From assembly GCF_006538745.1 (NCBI RefSeq), contig NZ_BJLR01000017.1:186001-250000 (forward strand): a stretch of 64,000 nt of DNA. The letters run 5' to 3'. Below, one piece after another: positions 33,019-41,635 of the stretch (position 1 is its first letter; every line of letters starts with the position of its first letter). The notes under the pieces are model-generated. The model worked only from the letters and a program-made list of their open reading frames with translations, was not told where the DNA came from and did no database searches. The stretch comes from Cellulomonas cellasea (GTDB lineage Bacteria; Actinomycetota; Actinomycetes; Actinomycetales; Cellulomonadaceae). The position numbers were made by a program, and so were the translations under genes.

Positions 33019-34275
33019 TCAGGTGTCGCCGGAGTCCTCCGTAGTGGGCCCGATAAGGGCTTCCGCCCGTCCGAGCCACACTCTTACTCGGTCATGGCGT
33101 GACAGCTTAGTGCAGTACTCGGCGGCGACCTTCGCTAGATCCACACGAACGTCAAGGGTGTCGCATACTTCCCACGACCCGCTCGCGTCACGCCGCCAGA
33201 TCACCGCTGGCTGAGGTCCACCCTCGAGTCCGGAAGCCCAGTGCCGTTCCGTGGCAAAGAGCAAGTGTGCCATGTCGGCGGAGCCGTCGCCGCAACACAT
33301 ACGGTTATACAGGAGGAGCGATCGGACCGAAAACGACTGCTCATCGGCCTGGAGGAAGTAGCGGTCTGCACGGGCAGGGTCAACCGGAAGCAGGCAGAAA
33401 CCGAGATTGTTGAGAGCGCGCGCATCCGTCGGGCGCCTCGTCAGTAAGAACTCGAACAGAGCTGCGGCCTCCGCGTGCCGGCCATCGCCGAGGTATCGCC
33501 GCGCCTGCCTGTGCACGCCTGTCAGCAGGCGGTACCAGTCCTCGTCGTCTCCCGGCCGGGCGGTATGCCGAACTGCCCGGTCGGCTACCTCCCTCGCTAT
33601 AGTGTCGACTTCGTGCAGCCGTGCATCGAGCAGGGCGGCTGGCATGGCAGCAGCCTCGCCGTGTGCGACGTACTGGTACTCCTTGTGCAGCGCCTCAGTC
33701 GACCAGCCGGAGAGGTCCTTTTCGGTATTCCGCTGCACCAGCCACTGGTAGGTGGCGAAGAGGGCACTCGCCTGCTCGGCCTGCCCGACAACGGCCGCCA
33801 TCTCCTCGGGGCGAGGTGGGACCAGGCTGACAAGTTCCTCAAAGGGTGCGGTAGCGATCCACGAGTGGAGCATCGTCGGTGCAGCGCGGAGCGACGCCGC
33901 AACGTGCGGGTACTGGCGCGAGTCGAAGCCGCTACCGCGCTCCGCCACGGCAGGACGAGATCGCTCCGTCACGCCAAGTGCGGCGCGCCAGCCGTCGACC
34001 TCTAGGGCAAGTCTCGCGGGCGAGGCGTTGCCTCGAGCCTCAAGCATCAACGCCACGGCGACTGTGCCCAGTACTGGGCCGGCGAACTGTTCGGCGAGGC
34101 CGTATCGGATCAGCGCCTGCCCATCCACCCCCATCCCTTCGAACACTCTGACCGCGGAGCGGGTCGACCGTAGTCTCGCCTCCCGCTCGTCAGGCGTGAA
34201 CGTGGGTCGTCCAAGCAGGTCAACGAGGAGAGTCAGTAGTCGTTGTGCTGTCGGAGGCTCTCCAGATGCCTGCAT
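33019..34275 (-). CDS. TPR-like protein of unknown function (island gene)
   Basis: A 418-residue cytoplasmic, mostly helical protein. The only repeat-like region is about 265-345, where HRQARRYLGDGRHAEAAALF and PTDARALNNLGFCLLPVDPA look like TPR helices. The N-terminal third (RLLTLLVDLLGRPTFTPDE) is unrecognised. ATG 34275 was chosen over TTG 34308 because a TACCAT box lies 6 nt upstream of it. It is transcribed divergently from the toxin-antitoxin pair. GC content and codon choice are lower than in neighbouring chromosomal genes, suggesting acquisition by transfer. Confidence 0.75.
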   Translation of the reverse strand: MQASGEPPTAQRLLTLLVDLLGRPTFTPDEREARLRSTRSAVRVFEGMGVDGQALIRYGLAEQFAGPVLGTVAVALMLEARGNASPARLALEVDGWRAALGVTERSRPAVAERGSGFDSRQYPHVAASLRAAPTMLHSWIATAPFEELVSLVPPRPEEMAAVVGQAEQASALFATYQWLVQRNTEKDLSGWSTEALHKEYQYVAHGEAAAMPAALLDARLHEVDTIAREVADRAVRHTARPGDDEDWYRLLTGVHRQARRYLGDGRHAEAAALFEFLLTRRPTDARALNNLGFCLLPVDPARADRYFLQADEQSFSVRSLLLYNRMCCGDGSADMAHLLFATERHWASGLEGGPQPAVIWRRDASGSWEVCDTLDVRVDLAKVAAEYCTKLSRHDRVRVWLGRAEALIGPTTEDSGDT

Positions 34276-34281
34276 GCCTCG

Positions 34282-34287
34282 ATGGTA
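34282..34287 (-). promoter_or_regulatory. -10 box of a leaderless promoter for the TPR-like gene
   Basis: TACCAT on the minus strand is 6 nt from ATG 34275. The same arrangement as in the chromosomal genes suggests that the island gene has adapted to the host's leaderless expression. Confidence 0.45.
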
Positions 34288-34337
34288 CGTGCGGGTGACG
34301 ACGTGCAAGCTGGTCTAGACGCTGTGGTGGTAGTCAC

Positions 34338-34373
34338 CTACGATCTTGCCTACGATCGTGCATACGATCCTAT
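34338..34373. promoter_or_regulatory. Operator/promoter of the toxin-antitoxin pair: three 12-bp repeats
   Basis: Three consecutive 12-bp units (34338-34349, 34350-34361, 34362-34373) each contain TACGATC. GATCGT-GCAT-ACGATC (34354-34369) forms a perfect dyad. The third TACGAT (34363-34368) is well placed to be the -10 of the antitoxin gene, so antitoxin binding would block transcription. The region also separates the divergent TPR-like gene. Confidence 0.6.
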
Positions 34374-34387
34374 CCAAGGGTGGACCG

Positions 34388-34867
34388 GTGAACCTCATCT
34401 TCCAAGCCAGCGATCTCGCAGGCACCAAGCGCCGCGAGTTCTTAGACGCCGCTCGAGAAGGGCGTGCTCACATCAGAGACACCGACGGTACTGACCTCGT
34501 AACTCTGCGCGCCCATGAACTCGGCGTACTTGACGACCTTGCGTACTGGTCCAACCAGCAGCGGAGACTCGCGCTCCTGCTCGGGCGCGCCGAGATTCCC
34601 TCCGTAGTCGACCTTGGCGACCTCGCATGGCTGCGCGTATTTGACGCGGAAGACATGCGCGCATTCGTTGATGAACTGCAGAACTGCCTTATTGCTGCCT
34701 TCGCGGACAATGACTCGGCGCTCATCCATGAGGCAGTCAAAGCCTGGCGCGTAACTGCGCAGCAAGCAGAGGATCCTCTTCGTCGCGCAGTTCTTACGGG
34801 CAGGCACGACCCATCGGACTTTCGCGAAGGTGGCGAAAGTTTGTTGCATCAAGAGGACGGTAGCTGA
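34388..34867 (+). CDS. Phd/YefM-like antitoxin
   Basis: A 159-residue protein. The N-terminal FQASDLAGTKRREFLDAAR and GRAHIRDTDGTDLVTL match the prevent-host-death antitoxin fold, which dimerises on DNA; the longer C-terminal half (about 70-159) is helical and should neutralise the toxin. GTG 34388 was chosen because AAGGGTGG precedes it and the operator repeats overlap any earlier start. It uses a TTA leucine codon, rare in this GC-rich DNA. The toxin gene follows after 89 bp. Confidence 0.75.
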   Translation: MNLIFQASDLAGTKRREFLDAAREGRAHIRDTDGTDLVTLRAHELGVLDDLAYWSNQQRRLALLLGRAEIPSVVDLGDLAWLRVFDAEDMRAFVDELQNCLIAAFADNDSALIHEAVKAWRVTAQQAEDPLRRAVLTGRHDPSDFREGGESLLHQEDGS

Positions 34868-34944
34868 GGTTGCCGGCAGGAGGGGCCTATCATCCGCTGT
34901 GGCCCGGGAAGCGGCCGGGCGGCCGGCCGGCCGTTGCCCCGGTC

Positions 34945-34950
34945 TACCGT
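34945..34950 (+). promoter_or_regulatory. -10 box of a possible leaderless promoter for the toxin gene
   Basis: TACCGT is followed by 6 nt and GTG 34957, giving a RelE-sized product. If used, the toxin would have its own transcript besides that from the antitoxin promoter. Confidence 0.4.
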
Positions 34951-34956
34951 GTTCTG

Positions 34957-35259
34957 GTGCATCGCCAGTACTTTGATCGATGGCTCGAGATGCCCGAGCG
35001 TGTCTCGGTGGAAAAGGCGCAGCAGTTATGGGATCATCTCGCTCACAACCCAGGCGGCCCTCCGCCAATCGGCTCGACATGCATTCTCCGAGGGAAGCTA
35101 GGGAACCCGCAGGGTGAGGGGTGGTCTAGAACCATCCATTACGAGGTGTCTGGAGCCGGGCGAGTGAACTATCAATACGCCGATGCTTACCGGGCATCTC
35201 GAGATGGAGACCTTCACCGCGTAGTTGCGATCTTGACCATCGACTACTCAAGTCACTGA
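34957..35259 (+). CDS. RelE/ParE-like toxin
   Basis: A 100-residue basic protein, VHRQYFDRWLEMPERVSVEK and onward, with the size and pattern of RelE-type mRNA interferases or ParE-like toxins: an early helix pair, then RGKLGNPQGEGWSRTIHYEV and a C-terminal strand region with VNYQYADAY. Catalytic residues cannot be assigned by eye. The open frame extends back to TTG 34870, but the GTG at 34957 fits both the family length and the TACCGT box. It also contains a TTA codon. It follows a Phd-like antitoxin gene, the usual pairing. Confidence 0.7.
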   Translation: MHRQYFDRWLEMPERVSVEKAQQLWDHLAHNPGGPPPIGSTCILRGKLGNPQGEGWSRTIHYEVSGAGRVNYQYADAYRASRDGDLHRVVAILTIDYSSH

Positions 35260-35454
35260 GCACGTCAGTATCCGGCTCTTCCATGGCCGCAGGATTCGAG
35301 CGCCTTCGATCGTAAGACGGCTTTACTTCTAACTCGTTTGGACGCAGGCCCGTCAAAAAATAGCTCAAGAGGTTGTCGCTAGACCGTCGCGCGAGAAGCG
35401 CATAGATGTCCTTCGCGTCTCGAGGCTGTCGCCAGGTGGCGCGGCTGATGGTGT

Positions 35455-35539
35455 CGTCAGGACAACCCGAGGATCGCCGCGCGCGTCGGGCGGCGGTCGA
35501 TCTCCATGAAGCGTCCGCCCGCGTCGAGCACCGTGAACC
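35455..35539 (-). repeat. Right copy of the 85-bp direct repeat flanking the island
   Basis: This is the intact 3' end of the GNAT gene (its last 28 codons), matched by the decayed copy at 32711-32795. The two copies are in the same orientation and 2744 bp apart. Between 35260 and 35454 no gene is seen. Confidence 0.75.
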
Positions 35540-35912
35540 CGGAGCGCGCGTAGACGTCCTGGGCGTCGCGCGTGGCGAGCAGGATCCGGGGCACGCCAGC
35601 CTCGGTCAGGTCCTCGACGATGCTGTCGACGAGCCACGTCCCGAGCCCGCGGCCGCGGTGCGCCTCGTCGACGAACACGTCGCAGACCCAGGCGAACGTC
35701 GCCCCGTCGGTCACGGCCCGGGCGAAGGCGACCTGCGTCCGGTCGAGGTGGACGGCGTACGGCCGTGAGCCGGCGATCGAGCGCTCGATCGCGTCGCGTT
35801 CGCGCCCCGTCGCCCAGTACGACTCGACCGAGAGCCAGCGGTGCACGCGGTCCAGGTCGAGACGCTCCGCGTCCTGCGTCAGCACGAAGCCGTCACGCTG
35901 CCTGTCGCCCAT
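35457..35912 (-). CDS. GNAT N-acetyltransferase
   Basis: A 151-residue acetyltransferase. The acetyl-CoA binding loop is in DEAHRGRGLGTWLVDSIVED (about 84-103), preceded by the conserved strand AWVCDVFV, and YARSGFTVLDAGGRFMEIDR forms the C-terminal strands. ATG 35912 has a good GAGGAGG ribosome binding site. Its 3' end is duplicated at the far side of the low-GC island, which suggests the island entered at this gene. Confidence 0.9.
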   Translation of the reverse strand: MGDRQRDGFVLTQDAERLDLDRVHRWLSVESYWATGRERDAIERSIAGSRPYAVHLDRTQVAFARAVTDGATFAWVCDVFVDEAHRGRGLGTWLVDSIVEDLTEAGVPRILLATRDAQDVYARSGFTVLDAGGRFMEIDRRPTRAAILGLS

Positions 35913-36096
35913 GGGTCCTCCTCGGTGTCGAGCGCCACATGGTGTCAGAGGGTGCCGGGGGCCTGGCCAGCGGTTTCACACACCGTGCGGGCAGCGCGCG
36001 CGAGTGGCGGCGCAGCCTCGCGTGGCGGGGAGAGGCAGTGACGGCGTCGACGCGTGGCTCCTCGACTCGGCACCGCGTCGGCGCCCCGGCACCCAC

Positions 36097-36639
36097 TCAG
36101 CGGTTCAGCAGCTCCGCGCAGCAGTCCTGCCAGGCGGTCACCGCTGCCCGCGTCCGCCGCGCGAGCCTCACCTCGTCGCCGATCACGGCGCCCGGCCACG
36201 CGAGGGCCCGGTCGTACGGCAGCCGCAGCACCGGCGCCCCGGGCGGCGCGGCGAGCGTCCGCGCCCGCCCGTGCACCTCCGCGAGCACAACCGTCACCCG
36301 GTCGAGTCCGCGGGGGTCGGTCGCGGCGACCTCGTCGAGCACCCGGCGGGCGTCCGCCGCACCGAGCGGCGTCGCGGGCGCGACGACCACGAGCGGGTCC
36401 TGCGGCCCCAGCACCGCGAGCACCTCGCGCACCGGGCGGGCGCCGGCGTCCCACACCGCCCGGTCCGGGTCGACGGTGTCCGCCTCGGCGCCGCCGGCCC
36501 GCTCGAGCATCCCGCCACGCTCCGCGCCGAGGAGCCGGGGGGCGCAGCGCGGTTCGTCCCGCAGGCCCGCGAACGCGAGCGCCGCGAGAGTCGTCGCACC
36601 GGCGCCGGAGGACACGGCGACGAGCGCGAGCGTCCTCAC
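36097..36639 (-). CDS. Small MinD/ParA-like protein with a lysine-less P-loop (T7SS locus)
   Basis: A 180-residue protein starting with GTG (VRTLALVAVSSGAGATTLAA). The glycine-rich loop SSGAGATTL occupies the place of a MinD-type GGVGKTTL but lacks the catalytic lysine, so ATP hydrolysis is doubtful. The DPLVVVAPATPLGAADARR segment corresponds to the following strand. It overlaps eccC by 4 bp (GTGA) and is the last gene of the T7SS machinery operon. Its role is unknown; a membrane- or EccC-associated regulator is a guess. Confidence 0.75.
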   Translation of the reverse strand: MRTLALVAVSSGAGATTLAALAFAGLRDEPRCAPRLLGAERGGMLERAGGAEADTVDPDRAVWDAGARPVREVLAVLGPQDPLVVVAPATPLGAADARRVLDEVAATDPRGLDRVTVVLAEVHGRARTLAAPPGAPVLRLPYDRALAWPGAVIGDEVRLARRTRAAVTAWQDCCAELLNR

Positions 36640-39600
36640 GAGACCTCGCCCTCGGGCGTCGCCGCGACCTGGACGACGTAGGGCGCGACGCCGCGGCGCA
36701 CGAACCGGCCGCGCCCGGGCGGGAAGCGCTCGGGGTAGAGCCGGCCGACGACCTGGCCCTCGCTGCGCTCGCCCGACATCAGCAGCACCGAGCCGCCGGT
36801 GTCGCGGGTCGTCTGGATGACCTGCGTGTACATCGCGCGGCTCGCGCCGGCGACGGGCCGGGTCAGCACGACGTGCAGGCCCAGGTCGCGCGCGCTCGGC
36901 ATGTACGGCAGCAGCGGCGCGAGCGGGTCGTCGCCGCCCGCCGCGACGATGTCGTGGTCGTCGACGAGCACGACGATGCGGGGCTCCTTGGCGCGCTGCT
37001 CGGCGTCCCGCGTCGGGCGCTTCTCGAGCTCGGCGGCGATCGACGCCGCGAGCCCGCGGGCCTGCGCGGCGTTGCGGGCGTGCGCCGCGAGGTAGTCGTC
37101 CTCGACGACCCCCGGCACGTGTCCGCGCACGTCGACCACCGCGATCGCGAGCTCGTCGCTCGCGAACCGGGCCTGCAGCCCGCGCGCGATCGTGCGCAGC
37201 AGCGTCGACTTGCCGGAGCGGGCGTCGCCGAGCACGAGCAGGTGCTGGTCGTCGCCCGCGAAGTCCCAGAGCGCGGCCTCCATGGTGTCCTGGCGCAGGC
37301 CGATCGGGACGACGTCGGGCTCGTCGAACGCGTCGGGCAGCTCGGCCGGGTCGACGTGCAGCGGCAGGAGCCGGATCGGGGCAGCCGCCGGGCCGCTCCA
37401 CGACTGCGCCGTGCGCCGGGCGAGGGCCTCGAGCTCGTCGCCGACCGCCTCGTCCGGCACGACGTCGAGCACCGGTAGGGCCACGTGCGCGAAGTTCTTG
37501 CTGTCGAGCAGCACCCGGCCGGGGGTGTCGACGGAGATCGTCGAGGAGAGCTTGCGGTCGATGCTCGACTCGGTCGGGTCGTTGAGGCGGAGCTCGACGC
37601 GCGTCCCGACGAGCGCCTGGTGCCCCATCCGCAGCTCGCTCCACCGGGTCATGCCGAGCACGAGGTGGATCCCGAAGCCGGCGGCCCGGAGCATGATGTC
37701 GACGAACGCGCCCTCGAGCTCCTCGAAGTCCTGGCGGATCTGGCCGTAGCCGTCGACGAGCAGCACGACGTCGGCGGCGTCGAGCTCGGGCACCCGGCCC
37801 GCGGCGTGCTGGACGCGCAGCTGCGCCATCGAGTCGATCGACCGGGCCTTGAACACCTGCTCGCGCAGCGCGAGCATCCCGCCGAGCTCCTCGACGAGGC
37901 GCGCGAGCCGGTCCCGGTGCGCGCGGGTCGCGACGCCGCCGACGTGCGGGAACTGCTCGATCCGCTGGAGCCCGCCGCCCGTGAGGTCCATGCCGTAGAC
38001 CGCGACGTCGCGCGGCGTGTGGGTCAGCGCGAGCGACGCCGCGATCGTGCGCAGCAGCGTGCTGCGGCCCGCCTGGGGTGCGCCGATCACGGCGACGTGC
38101 CCGCCGGCGCGCGCGAGGTCGAGGCGCCACGGGTCCTGGCGCTGCTGCGTCGGGTCGTCCTCGAGCCCCATCACGGTGCTCAGCCCGGGGCCGCGGTCGC
38201 CCGCACGGTCGACGACGAGGCCGAGCGCGAGCCGGTCGGGGAGCGGCGGCAGCCACACGGGCCGGACGGCGCGCTCGTCGTCGCGCACGCGCTGGACCGA
38301 CTCGTCGATGAACGTCCGGCCGGTCCCCGGGCGAGACAGGACCGGTGCCCCGCCATCGTCCGCGCGGTCCCGGCGGATGCCGTTGTACCGGGGGAGCAGC
38401 AGCGGCCGGGGCTCGACGCCCTCGTCGCGCGGCGCCCGGATGCGCTCGACCGGACCCGACACGTAGCCCGCCCGGAAGCGGGTGTACACGCTCGTGTCGA
38501 CCTTGAGGTAGCCGTAACCCGGCAGCGCGGGCAGGTGGTAGGCGTCGGCCGTGCTCAGCACCATCTGCGACTCGGGCTCGCTGAACGTGCGCAGGCCGAG
38601 CCGGTACGACAGGTAGGTGTCGAGCCCGCGGAGCTTGCCGCCCTCGATGCGCTGGCTCGACAGCAGCAGGTGCACGCCGATCGAGCGGCCGATGCGCCCG
38701 ATCTGCAGGAACAGGTCGATGAACTCGGGCTCGGCGGTGAGCAGCTCGCCGAACTCGTCGATCACCACGAACAGGTGCGGCATCGGAAGGAGGTCGGGGC
38801 GCTCGCGGCGCAGCTCGCGGTAGTGCGTGATCGACGGCGACGACCCCGCGTCCTTGAGCATCCGCTGGCGCCGCACGACCTCGCCCTGGATCGAGGCCCG
38901 GGCCCGCGTCGTGAGCTGCGGGTCGTCGGCGAGGTTGTCGATGAGCCCGGCCAGGTGCGGGAGCCCGACGAACGGCGCGAACGCCGCGCCGCCCTTGTAG
39001 TCGACGAGGATCATCGACAGGTCCTCGGGCGGGTGCGTGAGCGCGAGCGACAGGATGAGCGTGCGCAGCATCTCGGACTTGCCCGAACCGGTCGCGCCGA
39101 TGCAGATGCCGTGCGGGCCCATCCCGAGCTGCGCGCTCTCCTTGAGGTCGAGGTGCACGGGGCTGCCGAGGTCGTCGGTCGCGAACGGCACGCGCAGGAA
39201 CTCCGACGCGGCGCGCGGGCGCCACAGCAGCTCCGGGTCGAGGTCGTCGACCCTCTCGACGCCGAGGAGCTCGGCGACGTCGAGGGTCCGGTTGCCCTGC
39301 TCGTCCTGCGCGGCCGCCGCCGACACGCGCAGCGCCGCCATCGCGCGGGCGGTCGACGCGAACAGCGTCGGGCTGGTGACGTCCGGGACGAGTGCGACGT
39401 CGACGGCTGCGGGGGTGCCCGCGTCGATGGTCAGCACGCTCTGCTCGTCGGCCGGCCCACCGGCCCCGGCGACCGGGCCGCCCGCAGCCGCGGTGGCCGA
39501 CCGGTGCGCGCGCTCGCGGGCGGTCGTCCCCGCCGGCCCGCCGGCGGACGGACCCGAGGAGCCGTTGCCGCGCAGCGTGACGCGCACGTCGACGTCGTTC

Positions 39601-40679
39601 GGCTCGTCGAGCCGGTCGGCCAGCACGTGCACCACGGTGACGCCGAGCGCGCGCAGCGACGCCCCGCCGCCCACGGGCAGCCGGGACGCGCGCCGGCCGT
39701 GGTCGTCGACGACGACGACGAGCCGCGACGGCTGCGTGCGCGTGGCCCCGGTGCGCCGGGCGGAGTGGGCGTGCTGGAGCCGGTCGGTCAGCGTCGCGCC
39801 GAGCACGTGCGCCAGCGCGTCGACGTCCGGGGCGATCCGGCGCGCGGGGACGGGGCCGTCGAACAGGTCGGGGTCCTGTACGTGCGGGAGGAGGTCGAGC
39901 CCGTGCCAGTCGGCCGCCCGGTCCGCGTCGAACGCCGCGGCGACGGCCACGTCGTCGGGCCCGTGGTGCGCCGCCAGCTGCAGCAGCAGGCTGCGGACGA
40001 CGCCGACCGCCTGCTCGCGCTCGCCGATCACCGCGACGACCCCGGCGCCGCGCAGGTCGACCGTCACGGGCATCGCCTCGACGCTCTCGGCCTGCTCGGC
40101 GATGAGCCGCGCCTCCGAGAGCAGGATCGGGTCGTGCGGCTGCATCGGGGACTCGGGCGGTGGCACCGACAGGCCGAACCACGGCACCGAGCCGGACCCG
40201 AGCCGCACGGACAGGAAGTCGGCGTCGCGCCGCCGCCGCTCCCACAGCCGTGCGGGGTCGCGCACGAGCGGGACCAGCGCGGCGGGCTCGGGGTGCAGCA
40301 CGGCGGCGTCGAGCCTCGCGTCCTCCGTCCGGCGCGTGAGGTCGCGGCGCAGCTGCTCGAGGTAGTCGAGGTAGAGCTCGCGCTGCGCACGGTGCTGCTT
40401 GCGCTGCGCCCCGCGGGAGGAGATCGCGAAGCCGACGCCCGCGATGACCGCCACCACGAAGACGAGCGCGGCGATGACGAGGAACAGCGGCTGGCCGTTG
40501 CGCAGCACGACCATCATCACGACGGACGACATCGCCCCGACGATCGGCAGCAGGAACTGCAGCGGCGTGCGGCCGCCCGGGTCGTCGCCGAGCGGGGGCG
40601 GCGGCGCGATCTGCTCGGGCTCGGGCCGGGTCAGCGGGATCGTGCTGCGGGTCGGCCGGTGGACCAGGGTCAGCGTCAT
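36636..40679 (-). CDS. eccC: Type VII secretion FtsK/SpoIIIE ATPase, fused EccCa-EccCb
   Basis: A 1347-residue motor of the type VII secretion system. Two transmembrane helices lie at about 40-58 and 63-87. Three FtsK/SpoIIIE-type ATPase domains follow: domain 1 has an intact Walker A IGATGSGKSE (K534) and Walker B LFVVIDEFGELL; domain 2 has GAPQAGRST with Arg872 in place of Lys; domain 3 has GDARSGKST (K1157). This follows the pattern of other EccC proteins, where domain 1 is the engine and later domains bind substrate C-termini. The ATG at 40679 overlaps the MinD-like gene by ATGA. The a and b halves, separate in some mycobacterial loci, are here one chain. Confidence 0.96.
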   Translation of the reverse strand: MTLTLVHRPTRSTIPLTRPEPEQIAPPPPLGDDPGGRTPLQFLLPIVGAMSSVVMMVVLRNGQPLFLVIAALVFVVAVIAGVGFAISSRGAQRKQHRAQRELYLDYLEQLRRDLTRRTEDARLDAAVLHPEPAALVPLVRDPARLWERRRRDADFLSVRLGSGSVPWFGLSVPPPESPMQPHDPILLSEARLIAEQAESVEAMPVTVDLRGAGVVAVIGEREQAVGVVRSLLLQLAAHHGPDDVAVAAAFDADRAADWHGLDLLPHVQDPDLFDGPVPARRIAPDVDALAHVLGATLTDRLQHAHSARRTGATRTQPSRLVVVVDDHGRRASRLPVGGGASLRALGVTVVHVLADRLDEPNDVDVRVTLRGNGSSGPSAGGPAGTTARERAHRSATAAAGGPVAGAGGPADEQSVLTIDAGTPAAVDVALVPDVTSPTLFASTARAMAALRVSAAAAQDEQGNRTLDVAELLGVERVDDLDPELLWRPRAASEFLRVPFATDDLGSPVHLDLKESAQLGMGPHGICIGATGSGKSEMLRTLILSLALTHPPEDLSMILVDYKGGAAFAPFVGLPHLAGLIDNLADDPQLTTRARASIQGEVVRRQRMLKDAGSSPSITHYRELRRERPDLLPMPHLFVVIDEFGELLTAEPEFIDLFLQIGRIGRSIGVHLLLSSQRIEGGKLRGLDTYLSYRLGLRTFSEPESQMVLSTADAYHLPALPGYGYLKVDTSVYTRFRAGYVSGPVERIRAPRDEGVEPRPLLLPRYNGIRRDRADDGGAPVLSRPGTGRTFIDESVQRVRDDERAVRPVWLPPLPDRLALGLVVDRAGDRGPGLSTVMGLEDDPTQQRQDPWRLDLARAGGHVAVIGAPQAGRSTLLRTIAASLALTHTPRDVAVYGMDLTGGGLQRIEQFPHVGGVATRAHRDRLARLVEELGGMLALREQVFKARSIDSMAQLRVQHAAGRVPELDAADVVLLVDGYGQIRQDFEELEGAFVDIMLRAAGFGIHLVLGMTRWSELRMGHQALVGTRVELRLNDPTESSIDRKLSSTISVDTPGRVLLDSKNFAHVALPVLDVVPDEAVGDELEALARRTAQSWSGPAAAPIRLLPLHVDPAELPDAFDEPDVVPIGLRQDTMEAALWDFAGDDQHLLVLGDARSGKSTLLRTIARGLQARFASDELAIAVVDVRGHVPGVVEDDYLAAHARNAAQARGLAASIAAELEKRPTRDAEQRAKEPRIVVLVDDHDIVAAGGDDPLAPLLPYMPSARDLGLHVVLTRPVAGASRAMYTQVIQTTRDTGGSVLLMSGERSEGQVVGRLYPERFPPGRGRFVRRGVAPYVVQVAATPEGEVS

Positions 40680-41635
40680 GCGGCGCGCTCCCGGCGTGCC
40701 CGGGCGGGCGGCTGCGCACCGGCCGGCGGCTGCGGGGTCGGCGTGGGATCGGGCGGGGGGCCGACCGGCGCCGACACCTCGACGCCGGCGGAGCGCCCCC
40801 GGGGTGCGGCCCCGCGCACGGGCAGCCCGCCCGCACGCGGCGTGGCCGCCCCGACGAGCGCCGCCGCGAGGCGCAGCGCCGCGAGGTTGGTCGACGCCCG
40901 CAGCCGCGCGCCGGGCACGGGTCGCGCGGCGCCGTGCGCCCGGTCCCGCGGGAGCTCGACCGCGGGCACGGGCAGCAGCCGGACGAGGTCGCCGGTCGCG
41001 GGCCGCCGCGTACCGGACGCGTCGACCACCGCGAGCAGCACGCGGACGGCCGGGTCGTCGACGGCGTGCGCGAGGTCGACCCCGGCCTGCACGGACGCGC
41101 GGTCGGCGGCGGTGACGACGCACACGACCGTGCTCGCCGAGACGACGCTGCCGACCGTCGCCGGGTCCCGCACGCCCCAGTCGGTCACGACGAAGTCGAA
41201 GAACCGGCCCGCGGGCGCGACGGCCTCCCACCAGCGCGCGTCGCGCACCGGCGTCCCGTCGGCGTGCAGGTCGAGGCAGTGCAGCCCGCCGGGGGTGAGC
41301 GCGAGGCCCGCGGTGGCCTCCGAGGAGTGCCGCGCGGCGCGGCGCTCGACCTCGTGCGCCGGCGTGCTCGTCGCGGGCGAGGTCAGCCCCGCGTGCCACA
41401 GCAGCGAGCGGGACGAGGGCGAGGCGTTCACGGCGAGCACCCGGTGGTCCCGCCGGCGGGCGAGCACCGACGCCGCGAGGCCCGCCGCGACCGAGCAGCC
41501 GATCCCTCCGGCCACGCCCGTGAAGCCGACCCGCGTGCTCAGCGGCAGGGGCGCCCGCACGGCCGCGTCGAGCCGGCGCAGCTCGTCGACGCGCCCGGGC
41601 AGCGCCGAGACCACCGTCGTCCACGCACGGCCCAT
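40676..41635 (-). CDS. MinD-like protein with a deviant P-loop (T7SS locus)
   Basis: A 319-residue protein. The N-terminal region has VGFTGVAGGIGCSVAAGLAA (about 36-55), where GGIGCSV takes the place of GGVGKTT, so the catalytic lysine is lost. VLAVNASPSSRSLLWHAGL and FDFVVTDWGVRDPATVG are the later MinD-like strands. The last 60 residues are Pro/Arg-rich and probably disordered. The ATG at 41635 shares one base with the eccD stop, and its own stop overlaps eccC. MinD-like proteins are known near some T7SS loci, but this variant should not hydrolyse ATP in the normal way. Confidence 0.82.
   Translation of the reverse strand: MGRAWTTVVSALPGRVDELRRLDAAVRAPLPLSTRVGFTGVAGGIGCSVAAGLAASVLARRRDHRVLAVNASPSSRSLLWHAGLTSPATSTPAHEVERRAARHSSEATAGLALTPGGLHCLDLHADGTPVRDARWWEAVAPAGRFFDFVVTDWGVRDPATVGSVVSASTVVCVVTAADRASVQAGVDLAHAVDDPAVRVLLAVVDASGTRRPATGDLVRLLPVPAVELPRDRAHGAARPVPGARLRASTNLAALRLAAALVGAATPRAGGLPVRGAAPRGRSAGVEVSAPVGPPPDPTPTPQPPAGAQPPARARRERAA

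Noticed and set aside
35126-35368. An 80-codon minus-strand frame overlapping the toxin gene
   Set aside because: It overlaps the toxin almost entirely on the opposite strand and has no ribosome binding site or recognisable motif.
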